This document shows, one piece after another, positions 36,708 through 45,813 of a stretch of DNA of 64,000 nt. Source of the DNA: Bradyrhizobium sp. sGM-13 (GTDB taxonomy: Bacteria > Pseudomonadota > Alphaproteobacteria > Rhizobiales > Xanthobacteraceae). Under the pieces are notes generated by a model that was given only the letters and a program-made list of their open reading frames with translations, ran no database searches and was not told the DNA's origin. The stretch is taken from assembly GCF_018398875.1 (NCBI RefSeq), contig NZ_JAGWDK010000008.1:124001-188000 (forward strand). Reading direction: 5' to 3'. The position numbers and the translations under genes were made by a program. Position 1 is the first letter of the stretch. Every line of letters begins with the position of its first letter.

Positions 36708-37121
36708 CTAGGTCACTCCACCATCTTTTGCGTGGGAGGTGTTGTGTCCAAGGTCGAAGTCAGGGAACCTTGTGATGAGCGCCGTCTTCAAGAACTGGAT
36801 ATGCCTGATAGTCGCTTCCAGCTCATTTAACCGCCTCTGCCCTTCCGCTATCTCGCTGCCGAGCAGATTCTGATAATGGTTATCCTCCGGATCGCGCGTC
36901 AGATACTCATCGGAATCATTGCCCAAGGTTACTGCCGATCGCGCTAACGCGTCATCGATACGTGCCTTCAGACCGGCCTGCTCAGCTCTCGCGCCCTCCA
37001 GCGCATCTTCTATCGACCGAAAAATAGAAGTAGCCCGGGCACGGTCAGTTTCGGTATCCCGGCTGGCCGATCGCGCCTTGAAATTGACGGCGGCGCGCGC
37101 CTTTAGAAATCGCTGAAACAT
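36708..37121 (-). CDS. hypothetical 137-residue coiled-coil protein
   Basis: A mostly helical, charged protein (SIEDALEGARAEQAGLKARI, EIAGQR-like EIAEGQRRLNELEATI) with no membrane segment or known domain. GGAG lies about ten bases ahead of the ATG. It starts basic and ends His/Lys-rich. The pattern suggests a soluble oligomeric protein of unknown role. Confidence 0.6.
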   Translation of the reverse strand: MFQRFLKARAAVNFKARSASRDTETDRARATSIFRSIEDALEGARAEQAGLKARIDDALARSAVTLGNDSDEYLTRDPEDNHYQNLLGSEIAEGQRRLNELEATIRHIQFLKTALITRFPDFDLGHNTSHAKDGGVT

Positions 37122-37821
37122 CTTCGAGCTTCTCCAGAATGGCTGGGTCGAGATAGATGCTGAGTCGTCACCGCCAAGTTATCACGAAATGCGACCGTTC
37201 GGCGCAAGATCGCTTTCGTGCGAATGATGCCGGTCTATGGGCAGGGTCGAGGCTCCCAAGTTGATCATCCAAGCAATCGCCCGCGCATGGGGCAGCCCAT
37301 CGCTGCCCGATTGGAACTGTTTTGATGCCGCACCGATGCCGATCTCCGATCAGCAAACTCCGAAACCACCCGAACGAGATCAAACCGTGAAACGAGTTGT
37401 GCTCGCCGGAATGAACCTGAAAGGCCACCAATCTGAGCGCAAAGCCTCGCGCCATAATTCACCCTCCAGCAATCTGCATTGGGGCACCCTCAACACAATC
37501 GACTCGATGCGACCGGCGACACCTATCTTTCCGCTGCTTGCAGGTTTCTGGGCATGTCCGCCCGAGTTGACGGGTCGCCAATAAATGCCTAATACTATTT
37601 AATTGCAATTAAAAACAATAACTCTTGATTAAAATGGGGTTGGAAGGAGGCACGCCGACTTGAGGCAAAGGCTCATTCCATAGTCGCCATTGAAGGTAAG
37701 GCCGGAGGGCATCCAGTCTAATTCGATCATGGATCGCGTTTAGCCGTATGCGCGCATCTGTCGCCATCGGAAATAGCGAGGAGGATTTTGCGCGCCTCGA
37801 ACTGATTGCGTGGAGGAAATG
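37122..37821. other. gap with AT-rich end, no recognised gene
   Basis: Frames on both strands look random. From 37585 to 37640 the DNA is AT-rich (ACTATTTAATTGCAATTAAAAACAATAA), upstream of the PilZ-like gene, and may hold its promoter. Confidence 0.4.
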
Positions 37822-38043
37822 ATGGTTGAGAAGCACTCTGCAAGGCTGGGCTCAATCAGCTTCGGCCGCTCGAAAACCATTTGCACAATTCGTAGTATTT
37901 CTGCTTACGGCGCCGCACTTGATGTCGCTGCAGATGAGCAAGTCCCTGATGAGTTTGCGCTGACCGTCATCCCCGACGGTGACCCGCGGCGCTGCGCGGT
38001 CGTTTGGCGCAAAGAGAAACGCATCGCTGTCGCGTTCTATTAA
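37822..38043 (+). CDS. small PilZ-like domain protein
   Basis: A 73-residue single-domain protein. RSISAYGAALDV resembles the second PilZ motif (D/NxSxxG), and the end CAVVWRKEKRIAVAF matches the PilZ strand pattern (R-x-x-V-W-R to V-x-F). The first motif (RxxxR) is not clear, so c-di-GMP binding is doubtful. GGAGG is five bases ahead of the ATG at 37822, which I prefer to the GTG at 37810. Compare the better conserved protein at 55951. Confidence 0.6.
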   Translation: MVEKHSARLGSISFGRSKTICTIRSISAYGAALDVAADEQVPDEFALTVIPDGDPRRCAVVWRKEKRIAVAFY

Positions 38044-38216
38044 CTTGCCCACGAAAGAAAATTCTGCAGGACGCCCTCCGGGAGCGATGCGCCGCCGCCT
38101 GGTATTGTCTTTTCATCCTGTGGATGATCCTTGAAAACTCAGCCTGTGAGTGACCGTTGAAAACGCCACACGCGATGAGAGCGACTGGACGGTAGGTAAA
38201 GGACCATCATTATTAA

Positions 38217-38238
38217 TTTGATTTAATTTTGATTTAAT
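38217..38238. promoter_or_regulatory. two head-to-tail 11-bp AT-rich repeats
   Basis: TTTGATTTAAT occurs twice without a gap (38217-38227 and 38228-38238), inside a longer AT-rich stretch (38205-38250) about 90 bases upstream of the coiled-coil operon. The period is close to one helical turn, so two sites would face the same side of the DNA. A regulator site is likely but unproven. Confidence 0.4.
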
Positions 38239-38323
38239 AATATAAATGCGCATTGACCTTAGGACGTACTTGCGAAGTGAATTGTGAAGTGACCCCGTAG
38301 ACCTGTTTAAAAAGGCGTCACAT

Positions 38324-41164
38324 TTGCGCCAGCCCATTGAAACTGCTCCGAGGGACGGAAAGGAAATTTGGGTCGAGGATGATCAATCGGCTTACGATGT
38401 CGCGCATTGGTCATCTGAGACAAAAGAATGGGTCTGGAAGAACGGCAGACCAATCAGGATCACGCCGACACATTGGTCTCCAATAGCCGAGCCTCAGTAT
38501 CAGGAAGACGATCAGTCGAGCGGCCCCCTTTGGAACGATCGTGTGCGCCGATGGTTTATCGCTTCCTTTATCGCTGCAAGTCTGGTTATGGCTGCGTTGC
38601 TCGGAGTGCATTTCCGCACGGAGCTGGTCGCTTTTGCGGCGCGATACTTTGATCTGCCAGACATTGCCGATCTCGATAGCAAGGTGGAGTTGTCGAGCAA
38701 GCCGCACGACGAAACTGCGCGACTCCGCCAAGCGGACATCATGGTGGAGGAACTGCGGCGAACCCTTCAACAGGAACAGGCCGGCGCCAACGCACTCGCA
38801 GACGAGCTTTTGGAAGCTCGCCGCGAGATCGAAACGCAAGCCATGCAATTGCAGAAGGCCGTCGATGAAGCTCGGCAGCAGAAGCAGACGGCAGAGTCCG
38901 CCGCTTCCCAATTACAAGAATCCTTGCGGCAGGAGCAAAAAAAGGCCGCCGCGCTCACCGAGGAGATCGGTATAACACGTCAGGCGATGACGGTAGAGGC
39001 AGAACAGCAACGCCACGCGCTCGAAGGCGCACAGGCGCGCGCCGCGACACTTGCGAGTGAGCTTGCCGGAATGCGGCGCGAGATCGAAACGCAGGCCGCA
39101 CAGTCACAAAAGGCCGTCGATGACGCCATACTGCGGACGCAGGCGGCGGAGGCCGTCAATGCCGAACTGCGAGAAACGCTGCGGCAGGAGCAACGGAAAA
39201 CTGCCACTCTCACCCAGGAGGTCGACGCTGCGCAGGCGATGAAGGCAACCGCCGAACAACAACGCCGCGCGCTCGACGAGGCACAGGTGCGTGCCGCAAC
39301 GCTGTGGAGCGAGCTTGTCGGAGCGCAGCGCGATATCGAAACGCAAGCCGCACAGTCGCGAAAGCTCATTGATGAAGCTGTGCATCAGAAGCAGACGGCA
39401 GATGCTAGCGCTGCCGAATTGCGAAAATCTCTGCAGCAGGAGCAACGGAAAACTGTCGCTCTCACCCAGGAGGTCGACGCAGCGCGGCAGGCGATGAAGG
39501 CAACCGCCGAACAACAACGCCGCGCGCTTGACGAGGCACAGGCGCGTGCCGCAACGCTCTGGAGCGAGCTTGCCGGAGCGCAGCGCGATATCGAAACGCA
39601 GACCGCACGGTCGCAAAAGGCTATTGATGAAGCCGTGCAGCAGAAGCAGACGGCGGATGCTAGCGCCGCCGAATTGCGAGAATCCTTGCAGCAGGAACAA
39701 CGGAGAACTGCCGCTCTCACCCAGGAGATCGGGGCTGCGCGCCAGGCATTGACAGCAGCCGCCGAGCAACAACGCGGCGCGCTCGAGGAAACTCAGGCGC
39801 GCGCTGCGACACTCGTGAGCGAACTCGCTGAAACCCGTCGCGAGATCGAGACACGGGTCGTGCAGTCGCAAGTGACAGAGGGTGAGGACACGCAACAAAG
39901 ACAGACGGCGGAAGCAACTATCACCGAGTTGAGAGAATCTCTACGGCGGGAACAAGAGAAGACTGCTGCGCTTACCCAGGAATCCGACGCTGCGCGCCAG
40001 GCGATGGCGGCAGCCGCCGAACAACAACGCCGCGCGCTCGAGGAAACTCAGGCGCGCGCCGCAGCACTCGTGAGCGAGCTCGCTGACACGCGTCGCGAGA
40101 TCGAGGCGCGGGTCGTGCAGTCGCAAGTGGCAGAGGGTGAGGACGCGCAACAAAGACAGGTGGCGGAAACAACTATCGCCGAACTGAGAGAATCCCTACG
40201 GCGGGAGCAAGAGAAGACTGCCGCGCTTACCCAGGAGTCCGACGCTGCGCGCCAGGCGATGACGGCAGCCGCCGAACAACAACGCCGCGCGCTCGAGGAG
40301 ACGCAGGCGCGTGCCGCAGCGCTCACGAGCGAACTTGCTGGAACGCGTCGCGAGATCGAGATGCAGGCCGCGCAATCGCAAAGAGCGATCGATGAAATCT
40401 TGCAGCAGAAGCAGAGGGCGGAGGCTGCCACTGCCAAATTGCAAGACTCGGTGCAGCAGGAGCAAAAGAAGATCGCCGCCCTCGCTCAGGAGGTCGACGC
40501 GGTGCGACAGGCGATGACGGCGAGCGCCGAGCAGCAACGTCGTGCGCTCAACGAGGCTGAGGAGCGTGCCGCAACACTCGCGGGCGAGCTTGCTGGAACC
40601 CGCCGCGAGACAAAAGCGCAATCTGCGCGGTCGAAAACGGCGGATGATGCGGCCATACGACAAAGGCAAGCGGCGGAGCGCACCATCGCCGAATTGCGGC
40701 AATCGCTACAGAAGGAGCGTGACAAGATCGGAGCAATGGCACGCGATCTTACCCCCGCACGGCGGCGCCCTGCGGACCAGCGCGAGTCCTTCGGGCGCGC
40801 GCAGGGCTATCCGATCAGTCCGATTGTCCAGACGGCGCAGACCGCAGGCGCGGGCGCAACGAAACAGCCGACGGCCTCTGACACACAGAGTAAGACAGAC
40901 GCATCACGATTGATCGCGCGCGCCGGTGCGCTGCTCAGTCAAGGCAACATCGGTGCAGCGCGAATCGTACTCGAGCGCGCCGTCGAGAGCGGCGACGCCC
41001 GTGCAAGTTTCATGCTCGCAGAGACATATGATCCGGTCATTCTATCCGCATGGGGCACCTATGGAACGCGTGGCGAGTCGGCGAAAGCACGTGAACTCTA
41101 CGCGAAGGCGCACAGCGGCGGCATTCCGGAGGCAAAGGACCGGATCGACGCATTGCGTGAGTGA
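38324..41164 (+). CDS. membrane-anchored giant coiled-coil protein with Sel1/TPR-like end
   Basis: 946 residues. Residues 1-65 form a Trp-rich cytoplasmic domain (PIETAPRDGKEIWVEDD, PTHWSPI). One membrane helix follows (about 77-98, RRWFIASFIAASLVMAALLG). About 680 residues of Ala/Gln/Glu/Arg coiled coil are built of 85-residue repeats, and the end (about 865-946) looks like Sel1/TPR helices (GALLSQGNIGAARIVLERAV, ESAKARELYAKAHSGG). It would span the periplasm or reach far into it. The start is TTG with AAGGCG ahead. It leads an operon with genes at 41206, 42231 and 42884. Function unknown; an envelope scaffold is plausible. Confidence 0.78.
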   Translation: MRQPIETAPRDGKEIWVEDDQSAYDVAHWSSETKEWVWKNGRPIRITPTHWSPIAEPQYQEDDQSSGPLWNDRVRRWFIASFIAASLVMAALLGVHFRTELVAFAARYFDLPDIADLDSKVELSSKPHDETARLRQADIMVEELRRTLQQEQAGANALADELLEARREIETQAMQLQKAVDEARQQKQTAESAASQLQESLRQEQKKAAALTEEIGITRQAMTVEAEQQRHALEGAQARAATLASELAGMRREIETQAAQSQKAVDDAILRTQAAEAVNAELRETLRQEQRKTATLTQEVDAAQAMKATAEQQRRALDEAQVRAATLWSELVGAQRDIETQAAQSRKLIDEAVHQKQTADASAAELRKSLQQEQRKTVALTQEVDAARQAMKATAEQQRRALDEAQARAATLWSELAGAQRDIETQTARSQKAIDEAVQQKQTADASAAELRESLQQEQRRTAALTQEIGAARQALTAAAEQQRGALEETQARAATLVSELAETRREIETRVVQSQVTEGEDTQQRQTAEATITELRESLRREQEKTAALTQESDAARQAMAAAAEQQRRALEETQARAAALVSELADTRREIEARVVQSQVAEGEDAQQRQVAETTIAELRESLRREQEKTAALTQESDAARQAMTAAAEQQRRALEETQARAAALTSELAGTRREIEMQAAQSQRAIDEILQQKQRAEAATAKLQDSVQQEQKKIAALAQEVDAVRQAMTASAEQQRRALNEAEERAATLAGELAGTRRETKAQSARSKTADDAAIRQRQAAERTIAELRQSLQKERDKIGAMARDLTPARRRPADQRESFGRAQGYPISPIVQTAQTAGAGATKQPTASDTQSKTDASRLIARAGALLSQGNIGAARIVLERAVESGDARASFMLAETYDPVILSAWGTYGTRGESAKARELYAKAHSGGIPEAKDRIDALRE
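38744..40790 (+). repeat. 255-bp tandem repeats inside the coiled-coil gene
   Basis: The AEQQRR(A/G)AL landmark codons recur at 38999, 39251, 39506, 39761, 40016, 40271 and 40526. The spacing is exactly 255 bases each time, except for the first interval of 252. Each unit encodes 85 residues such as ARAATLWSELAGAQRDIETQ. Neighbouring units are nearly identical at DNA level in places, so copy number could change by recombination without breaking the frame. Confidence 0.9.
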
Positions 41165-41205
41165 GGGATCAGGACCGCATTCACGACGGACAGGTGGAGA
41201 CGGAG

Positions 41206-42234
41206 ATGAACACGCTGCCGAAACCATGGTCGTTGTTGCTCCTCGCGGCGATGGCGCCTGTTACCTTGATGCTTCACTCGGCGGACGTATGCGCGCAGCC
41301 CGCCAAGAGCGAGCGGGCCATCAGCCGCGCCTCTGCGCATGACCAAAGAGAGAAGATCAACGCCTGGACTGTCGGCCTCGCCGGCGGCTTGCTGGAGGGC
41401 GCGCCCATTCGCCTGGCGGCAGAGATGGCCCGAATCGTCGATGACGGCCCGAATCTACATGTTCTGCCGATCGTCACCCGGGGCGCCACCGAAAATGTGA
41501 ATTCGCTGCTCTACCTGCGTGGCGTCGACACCGCGATCATCAATTCCGACGCACTCGAAGAGTACAAGATTCAGATACCGCAGATCCGGAGCCGCATAAC
41601 CTATCTCCTCAATCTATTCCCGTCGGAGCTCCATATCTTCGTACGACCCGAAATCAAGACTTTGCAAGACCTCGCCGGCAAGAAAGTGAATTTCAACACC
41701 CAGGGCACGGCCGCCGCCTACTCAGGGCCGCTGATCTTCAGCCGCCTAGGCATCAATGTCGAAAAGACTTTTATTCCACATCAGGTCGCTCTGGAGCAGA
41801 TGCGCAAGGGCGAGATTGCCGCCGTCCTGTTCATCACCTCGAAACCGGTTGACGCTTTCGTGCGCGGACGCTGGGACGAAGGCTATAAATTTCTGTCCGT
41901 CAATTTCGACAGCAAGTTCGAGGATTACTACCTGCCGGCAACGCTTGAGGCGAAGGAGTATCCCAACTTAATCAAGCAGGGCGAACGCATCTCAACGATT
42001 GCGGTCCCAACCGCCTTGGTTGCATTCAACTGGTCACCGCGATCGAAACGTTATCCGCGTGTTGCTCGTTTCGTGGATCATCTGTTCTCGCGGATCGACC
42101 GGCTGCAGGCCCCGGGATTCGATCCGAAATGGAAGTCGATCAATCTCGCTGCGACCGTCCCTGGGCTCGACCGCTTCTCGGCGGCGCAGGAATGGCTGGA
42201 TCGCAAGGCGCGCAGCGCACAGGCACGGCCATGA
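41206..42234 (+). CDS. TAXI-family periplasmic solute-binding protein
   Basis: A 342-residue exported protein. Signal peptide: WSLLLLAAMAPVTLMLHSADVCA. The mature part has WTVGLAGGLLEGAPIRLAAE, VTRGATENVNSLLYLRGVDT, NLFPSELHIFVRPEIKTLQD and VNFNTQGTAAAYSGPLIFSR, matching the TRAP-transporter TAXI binding fold. No TRAP membrane subunits are nearby, so it may work as a sensor or with a distant permease. ATG 41206 is chosen because GGAGACGGAG precedes it and it opens directly into the signal peptide. Its stop overlaps the next start (ATGA). Confidence 0.8.
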   Translation: MNTLPKPWSLLLLAAMAPVTLMLHSADVCAQPAKSERAISRASAHDQREKINAWTVGLAGGLLEGAPIRLAAEMARIVDDGPNLHVLPIVTRGATENVNSLLYLRGVDTAIINSDALEEYKIQIPQIRSRITYLLNLFPSELHIFVRPEIKTLQDLAGKKVNFNTQGTAAAYSGPLIFSRLGINVEKTFIPHQVALEQMRKGEIAAVLFITSKPVDAFVRGRWDEGYKFLSVNFDSKFEDYYLPATLEAKEYPNLIKQGERISTIAVPTALVAFNWSPRSKRYPRVARFVDHLFSRIDRLQAPGFDPKWKSINLAATVPGLDRFSAAQEWLDRKARSAQARP

Positions 42235-42857
42235 AAAGAACAGCGCTCCCGCTCGCTGTGCTGTTGGATGCAGCTTACAGCATGGCTTTCGCGCAAGGTG
42301 CCAGCGAGGTAATGGCGCATCTTCGCGCATGCTCTAATATGGAGCTTGCTGTGAGGACGGAATGCTTGGAAACCATGCCGCGCAGTATCGCGCACGCGGC
42401 CGCGGCAGGTAGTGACAACTGGCTGGTCAGCGAGACCACCTCGCCCGTGGACTATTCACCGGTCGTTGTGGCCACCGCGTCGTCTCGCGGCGGCTCTGAT
42501 AGCGCCACGATGCAGCTCTCGATCCACTGCCGCGGCGGCCGTACCGAACTCGTGATCACGGGACCTGCGGTCTCGCGCAGCGCCGAGGAGTACCTGATCT
42601 CCTACCGCGTCAATGACGATCTCCCAGTGCAGCTTCCCGCTGCCCGCCCATCATTCGGAGTTGGCGCCGCGCCCAGGGGCGACGTGGTGCGCATGCTACA
42701 GGCGCTCCCAGATGAGGGGGAATTCGCCGTGCGCCTTTCCTCGCGAACAGGTGTGGCGGCCGAGGGACATTTCTTGCTTGGCGGCCTGAAGACTGTCCGC
42801 GAGAAGCTAGCGACGGCATGCAAATGGCCACATGCCGTTGCCAGGCCACGCAACTAA
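42231..42857 (+). CDS. VasI/TagO-like periplasmic protein (type VI secretion-associated family)
   Basis: A 208-residue exported protein. Signal peptide MKRTALPLAVLLDAAYSMAFA; then LRACSNMELAVRTECLETM, WLVSETTSPVDYSPVV, IHCRGGRTELVI and a C-terminal GHFLLGGLKTVREKLATAC. This resembles the VasI family (helical Cys-containing start, W-V-SEE-TSPxDDSP, L-x-CRxxRTEL, FxLxGL). No other type VI secretion genes are visible, so here it is probably an envelope protein with another partner. The ATG overlaps the TAXI gene stop. Confidence 0.65.
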   Translation: MKRTALPLAVLLDAAYSMAFAQGASEVMAHLRACSNMELAVRTECLETMPRSIAHAAAAGSDNWLVSETTSPVDYSPVVVATASSRGGSDSATMQLSIHCRGGRTELVITGPAVSRSAEEYLISYRVNDDLPVQLPAARPSFGVGAAPRGDVVRMLQALPDEGEFAVRLSSRTGVAAEGHFLLGGLKTVREKLATACKWPHAVARPRN

Positions 42858-42883
42858 TGGTCATCGGACAGGGAGGAACTCAC

Positions 42884-43408
42884 ATGACAAGACTTGGAAA
42901 AATGGCTGGAGCCACAGCGGCAATTGCAGCACTGCTCTTGATCGCACCGCCGTCGGAAGCGCAGGTGAACAAAAAGCAGCCTACGCAGGCGACCAAGCTC
43001 ACGGCCGTTACCAAAATGACGCCCACTCAGGATGCCACGAAGCCGCACCGCCTTATTCTCCAGGTGAATAGCAACGAGCCGGCGATGATGAATCTGGCGC
43101 TCAACAACGCGAGCAACGTAGCTCAGTATTATCAGGACCTCGGCGAGAAGGTGAATATCGACATCGTCACGTTCGGTCCCGGCCTGCATATGCTGCGTGA
43201 CGACACGTCGCCCGTCAAAGCAAGGATCAAGGCGCTCTCGGAAAGCCAGCCCTCGATTTCCTTCGAAGCCTGCGGCAATACCCGCGAAAACATGGGCCGG
43301 GCCGAGGGCAAGGAGATTCCGCTGATCTCAGAAGCAAAGGTCGTAAAGTCGGGCGTGGTACGTGTGATGGAATTGCAGGAGCAGGGCTGGACCTACGTCA
43401 AACCGTGA
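42884..43408 (+). CDS. exported DsrE-family protein
   Basis: A 174-residue protein. GGGAGGA precedes ATG 42884, which opens a signal peptide (GATAAIAALLLIAPPSEA). The mature part has HRLILQVNSNEPAMMNLALN, NIDIVTFGPGLHML and FEACGNTRENM, the DsrE/DsrF-like fold with a Cys in the usual region. Periplasmic DsrE-like proteins are of unknown role; sulfur transfer is only a family-level idea. It is the last gene of the coiled-coil operon. Confidence 0.72.
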   Translation: MTRLGKMAGATAAIAALLLIAPPSEAQVNKKQPTQATKLTAVTKMTPTQDATKPHRLILQVNSNEPAMMNLALNNASNVAQYYQDLGEKVNIDIVTFGPGLHMLRDDTSPVKARIKALSESQPSISFEACGNTRENMGRAEGKEIPLISEAKVVKSGVVRVMELQEQGWTYVKP

Positions 43409-43581
43409 CTCTCGATCCACGCGAGAGCCCGCGACATGGCGGGGGCGATTGATAATCCTGGGAGGGCGGAAATCGCGGCGACTTCGCCGGACGGTTGAGA
43501 TGTAATCGAGGGTGAAGGCGATAACGTGCAGCATCGACACAGACCGCGCCGAGCTATTCGCTCGACTCAGCGAAAGGACGT

Positions 43582-43911
43582 CTAAGCACGGTCGTTAGCC
43601 TGGCAGGTGATGGCCACAACCTCCACTCTGTCTACCTTAATCAGCATAACAAACGTGAAATCGTCTGCAGCCGGCGCCAATCCAACACCACGCTCGAAGG
43701 CGGCTATTTCTTTCTCTGTAGCCGGCCGAAGCCCGAACACAGAATCCACTGGGCAGACGGGGACGCCGTCCGAGCTGATCTCTTGCAAATCCAAACGGAA
43801 CTCTGGCACCGCGCACATACCGCGTGCAAACTCGATGTCTTGCGCCTGAAGAGCAAGCGTCGGCGTTCCGTTGATATCGAGCGTGAAGATTTTGCGTTCC
43901 AGCTGCTCCAA
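43582..43911 (-). CDS. hypothetical 109-residue protein
   Basis: A soluble protein with a beta-rich pattern (KIFTLDINGTPTLALQAQDI, FVMLIKVDRVEVVAITC) and a central ATEKEIAAFERG helix. No family is named with confidence. It begins at TTG with AGGAAAA nearby. It stands alone, converging on the coiled-coil operon. Confidence 0.55.
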   Translation of the reverse strand: MEQLERKIFTLDINGTPTLALQAQDIEFARGMCAVPEFRLDLQEISSDGVPVCPVDSVFGLRPATEKEIAAFERGVGLAPAADDFTFVMLIKVDRVEVVAITCQANDRA

Positions 43912-44090
43912 TTTTCCTATGCCCTTAGATACAATCTATTAAAAAGCGGAGAATTTTGCGTCGCGATCACGAATGGTCGATCTTGATCGCCATTTGAATG
44001 CAGCGTCAACAGAAATCACCCTAGGGGAGATGCTGACCGGCCACCGAGGCCCTACCCGGCAGTACTCAACGTCCGCAACTCGAAAATCTT

Positions 44091-44483
44091 TTAACCCGCC
44101 TCTCTTAAGGGCCGGGGTTCAGGATATGCGCAGGCCTCTTTTAACAAGGCATCGGTGGCTTCCTTCAAGACAGCCGCGTCATCGCCCGGCAAGTAACACG
44201 CTTCTAGATTGAACATGATAATGGTTAGTCCCAGCGCGCGCGGCCAATCACCTGCATCCGATAATTGATGTATAGTTTTTGAAGCGTGCTTCAAAACTTC
44301 CTTTCGTTCTGCGGTGGAGGCGCTCGCGTAACGCCTACGTAGAAACTCGAAACTCGACTTTACAACACCAAAGCACGCCGATTTTGCAGCAGGATCTGCC
44401 GCATCAATCCGCGCCTTCAAGTCTTCGTATCGCTTGCGGAGGACATTGGCTCGCGCTTCGTGCCAGAGGTTCAGAAATTTCAT
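44091..44483 (-). CDS. hypothetical 130-residue helical protein
   Basis: The start at ATG 44483 follows GGGAGGGGGA. The protein is helical (MKFLNLWHEARANVLRKRYE, KEVLKHASKTIHQLSDAGDW) with a tail PGDDAAVLKEATDALLKEA. No membrane segment or named domain. Function unknown. Confidence 0.6.
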   Translation of the reverse strand: MKFLNLWHEARANVLRKRYEDLKARIDAADPAAKSACFGVVKSSFEFLRRRYASASTAERKEVLKHASKTIHQLSDAGDWPRALGLTIIMFNLEACYLPGDDAAVLKEATDALLKEACAYPEPRPLREAG

Positions 44484-44779
44484 TCCCCCTCCCGAACAGC
44501 TTCCCTGATTAACAACCAATTAGAAACGTGGAAAATGCGGCAGCCATGCGGCGGAACCCCGGGATCGCCCCGGGGAATTTCCCTGGTCTTGCGCCGCAAG
44601 AGCTGGCAGGCGCCCGACGATGAACTGCCCCTTCCCTCTGAATCGGATTGCCGCGTTGGAGCGCTCAGCAACAATATAGGCCGTCTACGCGAAGCTATCG
44701 CCGTACGCTTGTCTCAAACCACCAATAAACGGCGTTCCAACCTGACGAATTAACCTCAAACATTGATTGAGAACGGGAC

Positions 44780-44980
44780 TCAGTGCTTAGGCAATTCCCA
44801 GCCCCGCACACCGGGCCTTTCTTGAAGAGTGGCCAAGGACTCGATGGCCGACTCTTCTTCCAAAAGACGACGTTCAATAAACTGGCGCTCAGCGTCCGTC
44901 AGCATCGTCTTCAGTAATTGCCGGTAGCGATGCACGTTATTGCGATGCGTTCGTAATCGAACAAAACTCTCTTCAATCAT
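44780..44980 (-). CDS. 66-residue helical small protein
   Basis: The sequence (VRLRTHRNNVHRYRQLLKTM, TDAERQFIERRLLEEESAIE) is strongly helical and basic-acidic, ATG-started, with GAGAG upstream. Small proteins of this type recur in Bradyrhizobium genomes. Role unknown. Confidence 0.6.
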   Translation of the reverse strand: MIEESFVRLRTHRNNVHRYRQLLKTMLTDAERQFIERRLLEEESAIESLATLQERPGVRGWELPKH

Positions 44981-45338
44981 GGGTCGTTGCTCTCAACCGA
45001 TGTATCATTAAAAGATATATCAATGTATTTGGCTTAAAAAAGAACTCGCCCGCCTGAGCTTATCGTCGGCGAGTAAGCTGTCAATAATAAACGGAGCGGT
45101 GGTTTAAGCGCCGGCGTCCTGGCGATGGTCTAGCATTTGACTTCTTACACTTTCCTGCTGGGCCCACCGTGCCGCCGGCTGCAGGGCGCCTATCCAACGG
45201 ACCCGCCCGGCCCTCCGCCAATCCCGCAATTTACGTTACCCGCCTTCATATTGCTTGCATCGTCCAGACTCTTGCGTCCCGGCGTCAGTGCTGACCAAGC
45301 GGCTCACGATGCACTCATTGATTGACCGTTTCCGTGAT
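44981..45338. other. gap without recognised gene
   Basis: An AT-rich patch at 44998-45040 (ATCATTAAAAGATATATCAATG) lies upstream of the small gene at 44980. Nothing else is recognised. Confidence 0.35.
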
Positions 45339-45713
45339 CTAATTGCGAACTGAGCCAATTGGATCCCGCGACCGGACCGCCTCAGGAGTGCGTGCTGACA
45401 CAATCGGGGGGAAAGGCGATGTTTGAGGTCGCGCTTGGCGCTGCTCAAGTGCATCCCTTAAAACTGCGGTTACCTTACGGTCTATGAGCTCGAGGCGGTC
45501 GGCAGTTGCATTGGTTTGAAGACGAAGCTCCAGCAATTCATCGCCGATGAGCCGCCTAACCGTTACCCCCACAAGCACAGAGAACACGTAGCAGATAAAT
45601 AGCCCGACTAAAATGCTACTTATGATTGTTCGGTATTCAGGAAATACGTTCCAGACGGCAGCGCCCAGAATTGCGGCAGTAGTCCAGCCAACGACTTTGA
45701 AGAATGTCTCCAT
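45339..45713 (-). CDS. small membrane protein with coiled-coil tail
   Basis: 124 residues. Two membrane helices (GWTTAAILGAAVWNVF and IISSILVGLFICYVFSVLVGV, within the first 55 residues) are followed by a helical region (LLELRLQTNATADRLELIDR) and a Pro-rich end. The ATG at 45713 follows AGGGG by eight bases; a TTG at 45719 is the alternative. Function unknown. Confidence 0.55.
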   Translation of the reverse strand: METFFKVVGWTTAAILGAAVWNVFPEYRTIISSILVGLFICYVFSVLVGVTVRRLIGDELLELRLQTNATADRLELIDRKVTAVLRDALEQRQARPQTSPFPPIVSARTPEAVRSRDPIGSVRN

Positions 45714-45813
45714 TTCCAATACCCCTACAAAGAAAGTCGAAGCTTCGTACTCAAGCTATTTAAATGCTCCTGATTGCGGCGCGGGATTTCAGTTAGACGG
45801 AACGGACTGAGAG

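Noticed and set aside
37168..37584. Frames on both strands in the gap before the PilZ-like gene
   Set aside because: Both read as low-complexity mixtures without domain, signal or SD support.
39104..39898. Long minus-strand Cys/Leu-rich frames opposite the coiled-coil gene
   Set aside because: They follow from the repetitive codons of the plus-strand repeats and have no start signals.
38999..40790. CRISPR-like periodic repeats
   Set aside because: The 255-base period is coding and in frame as 85-residue units, with no short direct repeats and unique spacers.
41206..42857. A type VI secretion locus suggested by the VasI-like gene
   Set aside because: No Tss/Hcp/VgrG/ClpV-type genes are visible anywhere in the window.
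44535..44753. Plus-strand frame with RLREAIAVRLSQ-like text
   Set aside because: Weak start context, no homologue recognised, and a short mixed composition; not strong enough to call.
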